This document shows, in pieces, positions 24,590 through 36,599 of a DNA stretch of 64,000 bases (position 1 is the stretch's first letter; every line of letters starts with the position of its first letter). The stretch is from Cordia subcordata (taxonomy: Eukaryota; Streptophyta; Magnoliopsida; Boraginales; Cordiaceae). Position numbers and translations under genes: made by a program. The DNA is taken from NCBI GenBank assembly GCA_028554755.1, contig JAPTOF010000017.1, positions 1,674,001 through 1,738,000 on the forward strand, written 5' to 3'. Below the pieces are notes generated by a model. The model saw only the letters and a program-made list of their open reading frames with translations. It was not told the DNA's origin and made no database searches.

Positions 24590-24799
24590 CAGCAAAAAGT
24601 CTTTCCTCTTTTAGAGAAATACTTTTCACCTCATCGGGTATGTCTTTCTCCAAACACAAATTAAGATTTTTCTCATTAGTTTAAACAATTTTCCATGTGC
24701 TTTATAAAAGCTGTATTTTTGTGTGTGTATTTTTCTTTTTTTTGCTTTTCTTGTGGGTTTGTTTAATTGTTTTGGTTGCAGAGATAGAGCAATCAGAAG
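24590..24799 (+). other. Possible non-coding exon pair with consensus splice sites
   Basis: A donor CATCGG|GTATGT at 24638 is followed by a T-rich stretch and an acceptor TTTGGTTGCAG ending at 24781. An 18-base segment then runs to another consensus donor, AGAAG|GTGAGA, at 24800. This could be alternative leader exons of the DUF641 gene 3.1 kb downstream, whose start codon directly follows an intron acceptor. This is inference from splice-site form only. Confidence 0.25.
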
Positions 24800-27480
24800 G
24801 TGAGACGTGATGTTTAGGTTTTATGGTCTCTTGAGGTTAACGTTATAAAAATCTCAAAACGAGTCTTGTTTCTTTTTTTTCATAGGAGAAATTTAATTGA
24901 TGAAATGCGGTTACTTACTAACAAATTTTAAATGCACAATATGTTTTTTGCACTGTACATCAATTAAGTCGAGAATACTTAATTTAGAAAAAAATTAAAT
25001 TCAAATTTTAAGTCATGAACCAAATTTATTTTCAACTCTTACCGTCAAGGCATATCTGAAAAATATTATATTCCTTTTCTTGTAACGGTAAAATTTCGGG
25101 TTTTCTTTCGGTAATGGTGTTGTTCGTGTGTGGTCAAAGTCTTGTCCTTCTGCTCGCTCATGATCTCATCATCATCGTAGTTCGCAAACTTTGCGCGTAA
25201 CAACATGTCATTGTCGTAACGTGTATTTTTATCGCCTTTGGATGGGAGGGGGCTCTATATAAACTGGTTGTACTTGTAGGCAGGCTTCATCCTAGATTTT
25301 GGGTCACGTGAATTGCATGTGGATATGTTTTACTCTATTGGATTTGTGGTCAAGCGGGTGATGGTGGGGTCCACAAAGCTTCTAGGAAATGTGTTTCTAT
25401 CCGTTGGATGCTTTTGGGATGGCTCAGATTTCATTGGCTAAGTTTATTTTTAAGTGTTTATGAGTTGCTTAATGTGTATAATAATAAAAAATAACTTATA
25501 AGCAAGTTATGATGTGTTTGGATAATATATACTTATGTTTGGTAAATAAGTACTCATAAGTAGCAACGGTGGTTAAATGATTAAAAACGACATATCATTA
25601 ATTAAAGTGGTACTTTTTTAAAGGTAAATTGGTCTTTTTATTAGTTTGACTGATGACCTTATAAACCCTTAAAAAAAGCTACTAAATTGTTTTTTTTTCT
25701 TTTTTTAGAACTTATAAATCATCAAAAAATATTTATAAGTTTTGTCGTTAAATATGTAAATTTTCTTTTTTGACTTGTAATCTAGGTATAGAATATTAGT
25801 GACGTAACATTGACCGTTATTTGTTAATATATAATAATAAAGTGACGCAGAAAATCATTATTTTATAATTTTTATAATGTTAAGAAAAGATAATGAAATG
25901 TTATTAGTGGGTCCACTTCACGCGTCGAGACGTGTAAATGTGAAAATGCTCCGTTAGATTTTCTTTTGGGGAGTGAGCATTTGGACGCTAAGAATCCAAG
26001 GTATATGACAAATGTTGTCCATGGCCCATTCCCCAGTAGATTGAGCGGTAAAAGTTGGATTTGTGGAAAATATTTCAAATCTGTCCGTCTCACATCACCC
26101 TAGAATAAGTCAGCTGGCTTCGCATGAATCTTAACCCTGTGTGAGGGGTGATTTAGACGATGTCGGTTTGAAGACTGGCCCTGGACTTGTTAAACCGGCA
26201 ACAATATTGATGTGCTGATTTTTATAATTTTAGATTCACTGGTAATGTTATATTAATAAGAATGATAAATTTATGATATAAATAATGAGAAAACACTTGA
26301 ATATATATAGTTGATTACTATTATGTCCCGAATATAATTTGCTATAAATGTTTACATTAAATTGTAGTATTACATTTATGATAAGTTATTAACAATGTGA
26401 TTTTAAATAGTTATTCATTATTGCATGTCGGGACATTGTACGAGAGGATCCAAATCTGATTCTTATTGCTGTTGAAGTGCATCTAACTGTTTCCAAGTCG
26501 GGCACACATATAGGGTAGCAGCTTTCATTTGCATTAGAGGACAGTATATACTTAAAACTAATTCATAAGGTCCACAATAATGATTTCATGTTTGCAGCAT
26601 TTGCGGTGCGTGTGAATCATCATGTTCTGATGGGATCGGGTGCATTAGTGCTACGATTGCAGAGCCACATGCATTGTTATCATTTCGTATGTGTGGCCTT
26701 GTTTTTTTGTTAGGCTGTAATTCGATGATCCAATTATTGCAAAAGGTCATGGCATATGGCTGGAATAAGTTGACCCATATAGGTAATTGCACAAGTAATA
26801 CTAAGGCCAACTTCACAGATTTGAATACAGTCATAATAAAATGATATAAATTATTTAAAAATATTAAATTTATCTCGTAATATTATTTATATGCGGCGGA
26901 AAGGCCGCCATAAAAGAAAAGTATACATGCATAAGAGTTATGATGCAATTACCAACAATATGTAACCTTCTTTGTGGGAAAAATTTTAGAACAGGTTCAT
27001 CGAACCATCGCTCCACGATGAAAAACCAGGTCCCACATGAATTTTTGGCTTTGTGGGTGAGAGGAGTGATTGGGTGGACGCTGGACCGAAGAGTTAACCT
27101 TCTTGATGAGCATGGCCTGCACATTTCATGTCATTAGTCTCTTCAATGCACCATTGGGTGCCACCATTGTCAATCAATTAATATATTTGTATAGCATAAT
27201 ATCAATCTTGGCAGATTAAAACGTCAGCATCAATATTTAATGCACAGCTACGAAATTTTATGCGTAACTCGAGTGTGGTAGACGACAACTATTAATATTC
27301 TATTGTCAAACACTGGACCGTGTTGTAGAATATTTGGGACAATGCTAACCATGCTTTTCCACAAGTTGTTTATTCCTCAAGAGTTGCACATTTGCACCTT
27401 GATTTCATTGCACCAAGAATCCTTGATGCATTGCATTATTGCAGAAACTATCTGCAGATCATGTAGCAATAAGCTGTTAT
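24800..27480. other. Intergenic, possible distal promoter of the DUF641 gene
   Basis: A CTATATAAAC TATA-like box at 25252-25261 and a CACGTG G-box near 25304 are present, but no gene follows at once. Open frames on the minus strand (25872-26093, 26586-26834, 26870-27124) show no domain. Confidence 0.4.
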
Positions 27481-27489
27481 TCAACTTCT

Positions 27490-27901
27490 AGACGCGTTTT
27501 TCCGGGCAGATCAGATATTCGTCTTGATCTTCCCCTTTCTCTTCCTCTTCTTCTTCCTTTGTGCTTCGTTTTGTCGTTTCCTTTAAAGTTGTTCATATTC
27601 ACTTTTTAAGCGCTTTCGGAAAGAAAGTGAATCAGAAGCACTCAAATGCAAAACAAAAAGATATTCCATTTACCTTTAATGGCCTTGATCTGTGCACTAA
27701 AGCTTACTGCTTTTTCTCTTTTGTTGAAATAGACTCAATATTGTCATCATTGTCAGAATCTTGATAACGTTCCCTTTTTCTCATATAGCTCCTAGTTTTT
27801 GTTATTACCAGGATTGCTCAAATCTTGAACCTAAATATATCTTATAAGATTGCTATCATCATCATCATTGTTCCTTTGTGTTTTCCATTGGTTGATTCCA
27901 G
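27490..27901 (+). other. 5'UTR and leader intron of the DUF641 gene
   Basis: A pyrimidine-rich leader (near 27525-27560) is followed by T-rich, intron-like DNA that ends in the acceptor GTTGATTCCAG directly before the start codon. The donor is not certain. Confidence 0.5.
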
Positions 27902-29281
27902 ATGGACTCGGTTAAGAGATCAGCGGTTACACCGAATAAGAGTAGATTGGCACGCACATTCGCTAAGGTTTTGCATATCCGAGCTGCAACAGGGATCGCG
28001 CCAGATGATGCGGTTAGCAAAATCAAGTCCAACGATACAGAGATCAAGAATAGCCTGGTAAAGAATGCTGATCAGTTACCATCCTTTGATGATGATGATG
28101 ATGATGATGAAGATGAGAAGATTCAAGAAAGAGCCGTCAAGGCGGCCTTTGTTGCCAAACTGTTTGCTACCATTTCGTCTGTGAAAGCAGCATATGCCCA
28201 ACTGCAACATGCTCAGTCTCCTTATGATCCTGATGGGATTCAATCTGCAGATGATATGATAGTATTGGAGTTGAAAATTTTGTCAGAGATGAAGCAATGC
28301 TACTTGAAGGAACAGATTGATGTGGATTCCCCTGAAACCACTCAGTTGCTAGCCGAAATTCATGAGCAGAAGAACCTTCTAAAAACTTATGAGATTATGG
28401 GAAAGAAGCTGGACTCTCAGGTCAAGCTCAAGGACTCTGAGATCACATTTCTTAGGGAGAAATTGGAGGAATCTAATAAAGAAAACAAGTTGCTGGAGAA
28501 GAGATTAAATTCAAGTGGGTCTTTAGCTGTACTGGAGAATCTTCATCTATCGAGCTTAAGAGCCAGCCATTTTGTTGTGTTTCTCAAGCAGACAGTGAAA
28601 TCGATTCGGAGCTTTGCTCGGTTGTTTATTAATGAGATCGAGTCTGCAGGTTGGGATTTAGATGCTGCAGCCAGTTCAATTGAACCTGGTGTTGTTTTCT
28701 GGAAACCAAGTCACAGGTCTTTTGTTTTTGAATCATTTGTCTGCAGAGAGATGTTTGATGGATTCAATTTCCCCAACTTTTCTATCTCAAAGGAGCCTTT
28801 GCCTGAGCAGACTAAGCGACAAGGGTTATTTTTCGACAGATTCATGGAGTTGAACATTGTAAAAGCCACCGACCACCTAGCCTGGAAGCCTAAATCAACA
28901 TTTGCTAAATTCTTCCGTGCTAAATATCTTGGACTTGTTCATCCCAAGCTGGAAGCTTCTATTTTCGGCAATTTGGATCAGAGAGATTTAATGAATTCCG
29001 GAGAATATCCAGAGACAGCCTTCTTCTCTAAGTTTGCAGATATGGCTAAACGCATTTGGCTCTTGCACTGCCTGGCCTTTTCTTTCAGTCCAGAGGCCTC
29101 ATTCTTCCAAGTTAGTAAGAGAAGTAGATTTTCTGAAGTCTACATGGAGAGTGTAAACGACGAAGCATTCATCATCCCGTCCAATGGTTCCCTGGAAACC
29201 GATCCACAGGTGGCTTTCATGGTCGTTCCAGGGTTTGCAATCCAGAAAACAGTTATCCAGAGCCAGGTGTACTTGCAATGA
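27902..29281 (+). CDS. DUF641 / GIL1-like protein, 459 aa
   Basis: This is a plant-specific DUF641 protein, the family of Arabidopsis GIL1 (loss of gravitropism control by light), UNE1 and IRKI. The biochemical role is unknown; members act in growth and tropism signalling. Order: a basic N-terminus; an acidic tract of seven Asp at 63-69, encoded by GAT repeats; the DUF641 domain from about 75 (KAAFVAKLFATISSVKAAYAQLQ); a coiled coil to about 205 (EKLEESNKENKLLEKRL); then the C-terminal GIL1/IRKI-type domain ending VVPGFAIQKTVIQSQVYLQ, the family's typical tail. One uninterrupted exon of normal length. The start codon directly follows an intron acceptor, so the leader is spliced. It appears intact. 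The exact orthologue cannot be named without a tree. Confidence 0.93.
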   Translation: MDSVKRSAVTPNKSRLARTFAKVLHIRAATGIAPDDAVSKIKSNDTEIKNSLVKNADQLPSFDDDDDDDEDEKIQERAVKAAFVAKLFATISSVKAAYAQLQHAQSPYDPDGIQSADDMIVLELKILSEMKQCYLKEQIDVDSPETTQLLAEIHEQKNLLKTYEIMGKKLDSQVKLKDSEITFLREKLEESNKENKLLEKRLNSSGSLAVLENLHLSSLRASHFVVFLKQTVKSIRSFARLFINEIESAGWDLDAAASSIEPGVVFWKPSHRSFVFESFVCREMFDGFNFPNFSISKEPLPEQTKRQGLFFDRFMELNIVKATDHLAWKPKSTFAKFFRAKYLGLVHPKLEASIFGNLDQRDLMNSGEYPETAFFSKFADMAKRIWLLHCLAFSFSPEASFFQVSKRSRFSEVYMESVNDEAFIIPSNGSLETDPQVAFMVVPGFAIQKTVIQSQVYLQ

Positions 29282-29720
29282 CCGTAGACAGATTTGAGCT
29301 GCCGGCCAGTCCTACGTGTACGTGGGGCTCACAACACACAACGAATGAACTGGAGGCCACCGACCTCGTATTTAATTATGGTTGAGAATGAGAGAGCCGA
29401 TGCCTGGCTGGTTTGCAGAATGTGGGCGACTTGTCTTTATTCTGTAGGGGAAATGAATCTCTTATAATATGCTTGCAGAATGCTCTGGTTTTGTTCATAT
29501 TATGCAAGTTGTAGAAGGATTCTATTAGCTGTATATGATAGTAATCTAGTGACCCCTGAAATAGAATATAGATGTTTGATAAGCACAATGTCCCCGAAAG
29601 GAGTTTTATATTTCCAAGCTCCCTGGCATTTTTGGAATCTTCCATTTGTTACCGCACTAGAAATGTTCTGAGCTGAACTTTTTTATGCATACCCGTAGTG
29701 AATGATTCAATTATATATGA
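29282..29720 (+). other. 3'UTR and flank of the DUF641 gene
   Basis: Transcript-like sequence after the TGA stop; the poly-A site was not fixed. An AATAGAAT signal-like hexamer lies near 29561. Confidence 0.35.
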
Positions 29721-30112
29721 GTATTAGCCAATGTAGAATATGATCAGTATTCTCACTTATTTGTAATATCAATCAAGGCTGGTGAGCAACATCAAGTTAT
29801 TTTATTTCATTCTTTTGTGTAGAAAAACGATTCATACACCTTAAAGTTCCATATTAGATTCACTCTTGCAACTATAAAATTTTGTGGTACAGTAACATGC
29901 TCCAATGCATCCTCTGAGAATTAGTCAATGTAGAATGTGGTGAGTATTCTCACTTTTTTGTATTATCAATCAAGGTCGCTGAGCACCACAAGGTTATTTT
30001 ATTTTATTCATTTGAGTAGAAAAACAAGTAATTCATCTTAGAGTACCATATTAGATTAACTCTTACGGGTATAAAACTTATGGTGCAGTAACATGCTCCT
30101 AATGCATCCTCT
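29721..30112. repeat. Two-copy tandem duplication, period 197 bp
   Basis: The block beginning ATTAGCCAATGTAGAAT at 29723 is repeated from 29920 (ATTAGTCAATGTAGAAT), and both end with ATGCATCCTCT. The copies differ by substitutions and small indels, so the event is not recent. A Tourist-like MITE lies at its right edge. Confidence 0.85.
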
Positions 30113-30114
30113 AA

Positions 30115-30311
30115 TGGCTCGTTTGAATTGGTTTTTTTGAAAATGGTTTTTTTTAACAGCTTTTGAAAAATAACTTTTTTTTAGAAGTTGAAAATTCTGA
30201 TTTCAGAATTTTAGTTTTTTTGGAAACCAAATTAAATAGTTATTGCATTTAATTTAACTTTTTTAGAAAAAAAAGTATTTTTCCTAAAAAAAAACTAATC
30301 CAAACAAGTTC
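30115..30311. mobile_element. Tourist-like foldback MITE, copy 5
   Basis: The ends are TGGCTCGTTTGAATTGGTTT and AAACTAATCCAAACAAGTTC, an imperfect TIR of the family. TAA lies directly outside both ends (30112-30114 and 30312-30314). Confidence 0.7.
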
Positions 30312-31397
30312 TAAGTCAGTCAAGAAGCAAATAGTATTTGTGATAGGAGGATATAGATTTGAACTTTTAAATCATTAGTGACAAGTCTTTATTACTTATT
30401 TCACGTGGGACAAACAACTTGAAATCTATCTCGACACACTTCTCATCGAAGCATTAAAAACGTTGGAGATCATATTCATTAGGCACATTCATTTTTTGTT
30501 TCTCTTCTTTTTCAGCCAAAGACAAATTAAGTTAATTGAAAATATTTTACAAACTAAGAGAGGGGAGATTACTCCAAAATTGATTTCGTAGCCTCAAGTT
30601 TTGCCTGCCTTTGTACAAAAGCAAAAAAAATAACATTTTATGAACCATTAGGAGCCCAAAAATGATCAAATGAACATAATGGGGGAGACCCTAAAATAGA
30701 AATAGACAACATACGAAATAACTTAACGAGACATCGAACCAAAGCCCTCGCACTAAACTACAAGCAATTGGACCAAAACAAAGCAGTATAAAGACAAAAG
30801 ATATACCCAAGAAAACACCACAGCTGAAGCCAAACCAATATAGCTACATTCTTTCGATAAAGTTATTAAGCTATAGATTGAAATTTGCAATGGTAAAATT
30901 CCTATTTAGCTTACCAAAGAATTTGGATATTTTTATAATATTGTAACATTCTTAAATAATTTAAATCATTCTTGAGGATGATCTCTTATAGTGTTTAGAT
31001 TTTCGATTAACTTTTTTCACTCGTATTCAGTGGTGAAGCCATGTTCATGACAAGGAGGGCAAGCGCCCCATCTAATTTTTCATTTGAATAAGAAAATAAT
31101 AATAAAATTTTTCTAGAAAGACAAAAAAAAATCTTATTTTCCCTTATTAAAAATATAATATAAGAAAAAAAAAAGAATAACATAAAATTATTATTATTAT
31201 TTTTTTGTCTACATAAAAGACTCTCCTATCTTAATTAAGACTGACAGAAATAGAAGAAAGAAAAAGGAAATGAAGAAAACAAGGAGTCGCATAAAAGAGT
31301 TCAAGAAATATTTCAAGAATAAAAACAAGTAGCTTACTAGAAACTTGAAAATTAAGTGTTTCTTTTTTCAGCTTGAGGTGAAGAGTTAACAAACTAA
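30312..31397. other. Intergenic, no gene seen
   Basis: AT-rich. A short segment near 31028 (AGTGGTGAAGCCATG..GGGCAAGCGCCCC) resembles one end of a common plant MITE, but no partner end is seen. Confidence 0.4.
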
Positions 31398-31478
31398 CAA
31401 CCAAAAACAACCATCATGACAAAACAACCAAAACCAACCATCATAACAAAACAACCAGAAACAACCATCATGACAAAC
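31398..31478. repeat. 27-bp tandem repeat, three copies
   Basis: The unit begins CAACCAAAAACAACCATCAT and repeats with period 27 at 31398, 31425 and 31452. The minus strand through it is open and gives a repeated nine-residue pattern (HDGCFWLFC), preceded by NPLSSNKFASLED, which vaguely resembles LINE protein sequence. Confidence 0.8.
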
Positions 31479-31479
31479 C

Positions 31480-32181
31480 AAGCAAATCAAAGGAAAAACA
31501 TTATCGTTCCCATTTGAATTATCTTCCAGTGACGCAAACTTGTTTGATGACAAAGGATTTTTTGGAGTTGTAGCCAAGGTGGCATTTTGTTACTACATTA
31601 TGACGGACAATTAACGATTGTAATTTTGAAATCTAAATGGTTTAGACACGTGTAGATGTATTTTGATATGTCATTTTATTTTGAGTCTGCTTGATATTGA
31701 TTATATAACATAATAGATTGTTTCTAATAGAATTTATAATTACATTACCAGATTATTAATGATGAGTTAAATATATTTTTTACACTTTTAACAATCAAAT
31801 TACCATGCATCATTATTAACTCATGAAAACTCATATAGAGCAATTTTAATTTTCGTTAAGGAAAAAGATGTTATTGATAATTGGTAGTAACTATTTTGAA
31901 TGCATTACTCATTTAGTTAGAATATTTTGTAATGTATACATTATTTTATAATGATTCTACGTAGTTTGGTCCCCTTAATTTCAAATTCTAACTTTGCCAT
32001 TTTTCGGACTCAACTAGTGCGGCTTGCGGATTAGTTGCAAAGTAAAATAAACTTGATCGGGTCAACTTAGGGGCACCTCTTTGGTGCCCGCCAAGGGACT
32101 TCGGCATGCAAATTAGTGAAAAGATCAAACAGCTCGAGCAAAGAAAGGTAACGTGTATATTGAGAGGTTGTGAATTGCGTA
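31480..32181. other. Intergenic, no gene seen
   Basis: AT-rich flank of the copia element, without a supported feature. Confidence 0.5.
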
Positions 32182-33575
32182 CTATTAAGGCAAATATCTT
32201 AAGAGGGAGGGGGTGAATTAAGATATTGGGCAATTTTTGCAATTGAAAATTTATCATGCAAAGTAAACAAATTCACTTAGACAAATTATCAAACACTTAG
32301 CAATCAACAAATAACAAGTAAGCTAAGATATATATAGGGAAGAAGAGAACAAACGATTTTAGGTGGTTAAGCGTTGTTAACATCTACTGCCTAAGGATGC
32401 TCCCCTTAGGACTTCAACACTTCCACTATGGATGCTTCTTCAAGACTTGTTGAAGCACAAACCTAGTTATATAACTCTTTGAAACTAAACTTCAAAAAAT
32501 CCAAGAGTCCCGCTCTTAAGATTTTCCTATACTCTCACGAGCTTAATAAATGTATCTCTCAAGATTTTCTAACTTATAGAGTGTGTATACAAGCTATAAA
32601 TTGAACGGAATAAGGATTTAGGGTTACAATGCTTCAATAAGCACATATAGCAACTGAGGGCTTTTGAACGCTCAAAGAATATAGCTAATTATAGCTCAAC
32701 AATGATGATTTTTAAGTAATAAAGATGATTGAAAATGGTTGGTGAAGCTTAGAAATCAGCCTTGAATGCTCAAAGTTTGTGTTTCCAAGTTTGGGGAAGA
32801 AAATGGGGTTAAAAAGAGCATCTCAAACAGTCATAAACGGCTATAGCATTTAATGTGCCGACTCAGGGTCGGTCAATTGGGGGTGCGACCAACTCTATTT
32901 CCTGAGCCTTTTGACTAAGGTCGGTCCCTAGGTTGGTTAACTGGACTGGAGTTTGACCTAGGTCAAAAGCTAAAACAAAAAATGTCGGGCACAGGGCTGC
33001 TAAGTCGAGCGGCTGACTTGAAGTCTGACCATGCCTAGTAAACTTCATTTTAGAGCATTTTAAGCACCTTTTGAAACTCTCTTTGAATCTAAGGAAACAA
33101 GTCATTATAAAATCACTTCAAAGAGATTTGTAAAGCCTTTAGAAAGCATGGTAAGAGATTTTAAAGAGTCTAAAAGCTTTTTGAAATAGATTTAGCAATC
33201 AAAATATGCTATAGCCAAGTTTTATCAAAAGCATATAAAGTAATATGAAAGTGTAATGCAAAGAAGCCATGAATTGTGAGTTATAAGGAACTATTCTAAG
33301 GCATTCACGAGAGAGCACATATGCTGGTACCCCTTATGTTGGCTCGTCTCCTCTTTATGACTTCACATCATTCTTCGTCAAACTTGAGCTCTTCTTATCT
33401 TGAATATGCCATGCCATTCTTGAAGAAATCTTCTTAGCTCTTAATAATGGCTCAAATCCAAGATATCATCCACCTATTTTAAAGATATACTTAAGACAAG
33501 ATCATAAAATAAATAGCATCAAATTTAATATAATTTGCATCATCAGAACAACATAAAAACAATATTAAGCCAATA
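32182..33575 (-). repeat. 3' LTR of the SIRE-type element
   Basis: About 1.39 kb, aligned with the solo LTR at 19.0-20.4 kb. On the minus strand it starts TATTGG (decayed TGTTGG) and ends near the CTCTTAAGATATTTGCC block. Confidence 0.75.
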
Positions 33576-33576
33576 A

Positions 33577-33600
33577 TCTACCCTTTTTTGATGATGACAA
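33577..33600 (-). other. Polypurine tract and preceding conserved motif
   Basis: On the minus strand TTTGTCATCATC is followed by AAAAAAGGGTAGAT directly before the LTR. This matches the ATCATCAAAAAGGGGGAGAT arrangement usual in the lineage. It primes plus-strand DNA synthesis. Confidence 0.65.
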
Positions 33601-33989
33601 ATTATTTCTAACAAATGGAGTCCCCTCAATCTAAGCACATATAGACATTTTAAGACCATACCATAGGGAGTGTAACAAAGTTACTCCCCCTTTCAACTTC
33701 AATCCATGCATATTTAACCAACACAAATTCAAAAGCATCATATGTAGCATCGCAAGCATCACATATATCAAGTATCATCACACACAACACACATATGTCT
33801 CACCCTTTGGTATCATCAAAAGCAAGTAAAGCACAAGAGACAAGATATCGAAGCAATGCAACCATTAAAGTAGTAAAAATACCATAAAACTGAAGAAACA
33901 CCAAAACACGATCATCCACTAGCTAAACTAAGTTAAGAACTAAAGTAGCAAAGTGTGACAATGAAATGGAATGCAAGAGTTTGAAATGC

Positions 33990-35480
33990 TAAGAACTAAA
34001 TGCTAAATGGTAAAAGCAAGTGCATGGAATGCTTTGAAAAACAGTGGTGTCCCCACATGATCCTTGAAATATTTCGCCAGGTCGAACTTCGTCTCGTCAT
34101 GTAAGTTCTCCAGCTTTCCTAGTTTGTTCATTTGGCCTAAGGTAGTATTGGTTTCTTCCCAATTTTTGTGCATCTGCTCCATGCCAGTATTCAAAGTTTG
34201 CATCTGGGTTAGAATCTGAGCAAGCATGGATGGCTCATCCTCTTGAGCACTAGAACCCTCTCCCTTTGTTGCTGAACTCCAGCCTACTTCTTTACGTATC
34301 TCCATTCTCCTTATCTGCTCAACGTGCCAAGTCTCTAAAGAGGCAAGTATGGCCCCTCTCATGTCTTCCTGAGTGAAGTACATCCTAGCATCATGCTCTT
34401 CAATAGGCTCATCTACCTCAACTCCCTGCTACTCAACTGGCTCATCCTCCTCTATGGCATCATATCAGCTTGCACTTCATCTCTTTGAGGTGCCTTAGGA
34501 CCCATAATCAAATTAGAAAAAGTAGTCCTATCCTTAGTACACTGCCTAATCAAGTTCTTGATATTGTGATCTAATGCCGCATACTATGCCCTCTCAATAT
34601 GTTCACTATTATACCAATATATGCCCATTTGATTAATGCAAGGCATATCAAACTTCTAAGCAAAGATAGTAAGATTTTGATCAAATGGCACATCAAAGTG
34701 ATGAGCGATGGGGGTAGGAGCCGTTCCATAGGCAAGCTTGTTTGGTTGAGTCGGTTTCTTGGTAGCACGATCTTTACCACACATTTGAATCATGTGATTC
34801 AACATGATATAAACCAAATCAAGAGGAATCTTATGATAAAGCATGTATAAAATGTAAGCCTCCATGTGATTGATTTTCCCATCGTTAGTCTTTCGGTATA
34901 TAATAACTTCACTCACAATCCTTAACATAATGACTCAAGTTGCATTCAATTGGGTGTGATGTTCCTAACAGAAATGGAATCAATGCCTTACCAAATAAAC
35001 TTTACCACTTCACTGACAACTTGTTTCTCAATAGCAAGCCATCCTTGGTCACTATATTCACGATTTTGTGCCTAATGCAATCCAAAAATAACTCTAATGT
35101 CCATTTCCATAATCTCAAAGGTTTTCTCATTCACCTTGCTTTTCACATGCATTCTATAATTATTAAACACTCTCAAATTTCTGTGAAACTCTCTCACCAT
35201 CTTTTCATACATATTACAATTTTAATGCACAAATATGTCCCATCCTTGAGCATTGAGCAATTCTATAGAACTAGCTCCACTTAAATCTTCATCAACCAAA
35301 AATTTTCCAAACATAATACTTTGGGAGTCAATGGTACCTTTTGAAGATTGGGGTTCCGGGTTTGGTGGTGGTGAATCATGCCTTGGCCTCTTGCTTCCTC
35401 TCGCCGCGACGGATCTTCGTAGCGGTGCCATTTTGCAAAGGAATGAAGAAATTTTGATGAACAAAGATGTTTATGCAAGT
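33990..35480 (-). pseudogene. Extra 3' ORF of the SIRE-type element (env-like/transposon protein), broken
   Basis: The fragments in order are MAPLRRSVAARGSKRPRHD (basic start), GKFLVDEDLSGASSIELLN, a middle part with MEAYILYMLYHKIPLDLVY, NKLAYGTAPTPIAHHFDVPF, and a C-terminal part rich in Met and Gln (LAQILTQMQTLNTGMEQMHK). The basic start and the LxYGxxxTxIxxHF-type block are typical of the 'putative plant transposon protein' ORF carried by SIRE elements. Frames are shifted several times. It is neither a host gene nor a functional envelope. Confidence 0.6.
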
Positions 35481-35959
35481 GGATTTAATGATTATAATGA
35501 GAGATTTGCGAAAGAATGGTGAAATAATAGGTTTTTTAAGATGGGTTTGACGTTTGAGAGGTTAGGGTTTAGACTGAATTAGGAACTTTTGAGGAAAAAA
35601 GTGAAGAAAAAGGTGTGAAACTCGACCTTTAAAGTCCCCAGTTTGTAGAAGCCGGTCGATCGGCTCCCAAAAAGGGCAACCGACTAGTCGACCGGGCCTG
35701 GGTAGAAAGCCCTATAAATAGGGTTGGTTGTATAGTCTGGTGGTCGGGCCTATCCAAAAACTAAAATTTTTAGGCTATCTCACTCTTGTTAAGTTGGGCA
35801 ATCGGTAGGGCATTCGATTTGGCCAATAAAACTTGAAAAATGTGATTTTTGCATTCCAACACAATTTTAAAGCCTGTTTTGCTCAAATAATGCAAAGTTT
35901 TCATGAAAAACACATTTTAGTTGCAGTTTTGCATTCTAATTTCTTTTCTAATTTTACAA

Positions 35960-36500
35960 AATTAATCTTCATGCACTGGTTTTGTAAAACCGTCAGCAAC
36001 TTGATGCAATGTATCAACAAATTCAAGCATAATTTCATTTTTTTGCACATGATCTCTAATGAAATGATATCTAATCTCAATACGTTTAGTTCTAGAATGT
36101 TGTATGGGATTCTTAATGAGATCAATATAAAGGAACATGATCATAATGCAAACCATAGCCAAGCAAATTTTGTTTTATCCACAATATTTAAGCAACACAA
36201 CTTCCGGCGGCAATATACTCCACCTCAGCAGTAGAAATAGCTATACTATTTTGCTTCCTACAAGACTAAGACACGAAAGAATGACCAAGAAATTGACACA
36301 TTTCACTAGTGCTCTTACGATCTACCTTACAACCAACATAGTTGGTATCGGAAAAGCCACATAAGTCAAATGAAGTTCCTTTTGCATAACAAAGTCCTAA
36401 GTTACTAGTTCCCTTGAGATATCTAATGATTCATTTTACGACAACTAAGTGTGTTTCCTTAGGATCAAATTGAAACCTAGCACATAAACACACAATAAAC
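35960..36500 (-). pseudogene. Copia RNase H domain (broken)
   Basis: The minus frame gives KQNSIAISTAEVEYIAAGSC then IDLIKNPIQHSRTKRIEIRY, FIRDHVQKNEIMLEFVDTL and a DGFTKPV end. The catalytic TAEVEY block has replaced TEAEY. Frames are interrupted upstream. Confidence 0.85.
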
Positions 36501-36599
36501 ATAAGAGGCTATCAAATAAAGTAGACTACCGATCATACCTTTATACTTTTTCTCGTCTACTGGCTTACCCTTTTCGTCCTTGTCTAGCTTTGTTGAGAG

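Noticed and set aside
25250..25310. TATA box plus CACGTG near 25.25 kb as a gene start
   Set aside because: No coding sequence follows within 2.6 kb. Kept only as a possible distal promoter element.
33990..35480. True envelope gene or host gene after copia pol
   Set aside because: It matches the extra ORF known from SIRE-type retrotransposons, is broken by frameshifts, and has no signal or membrane-anchor pattern that I could follow.
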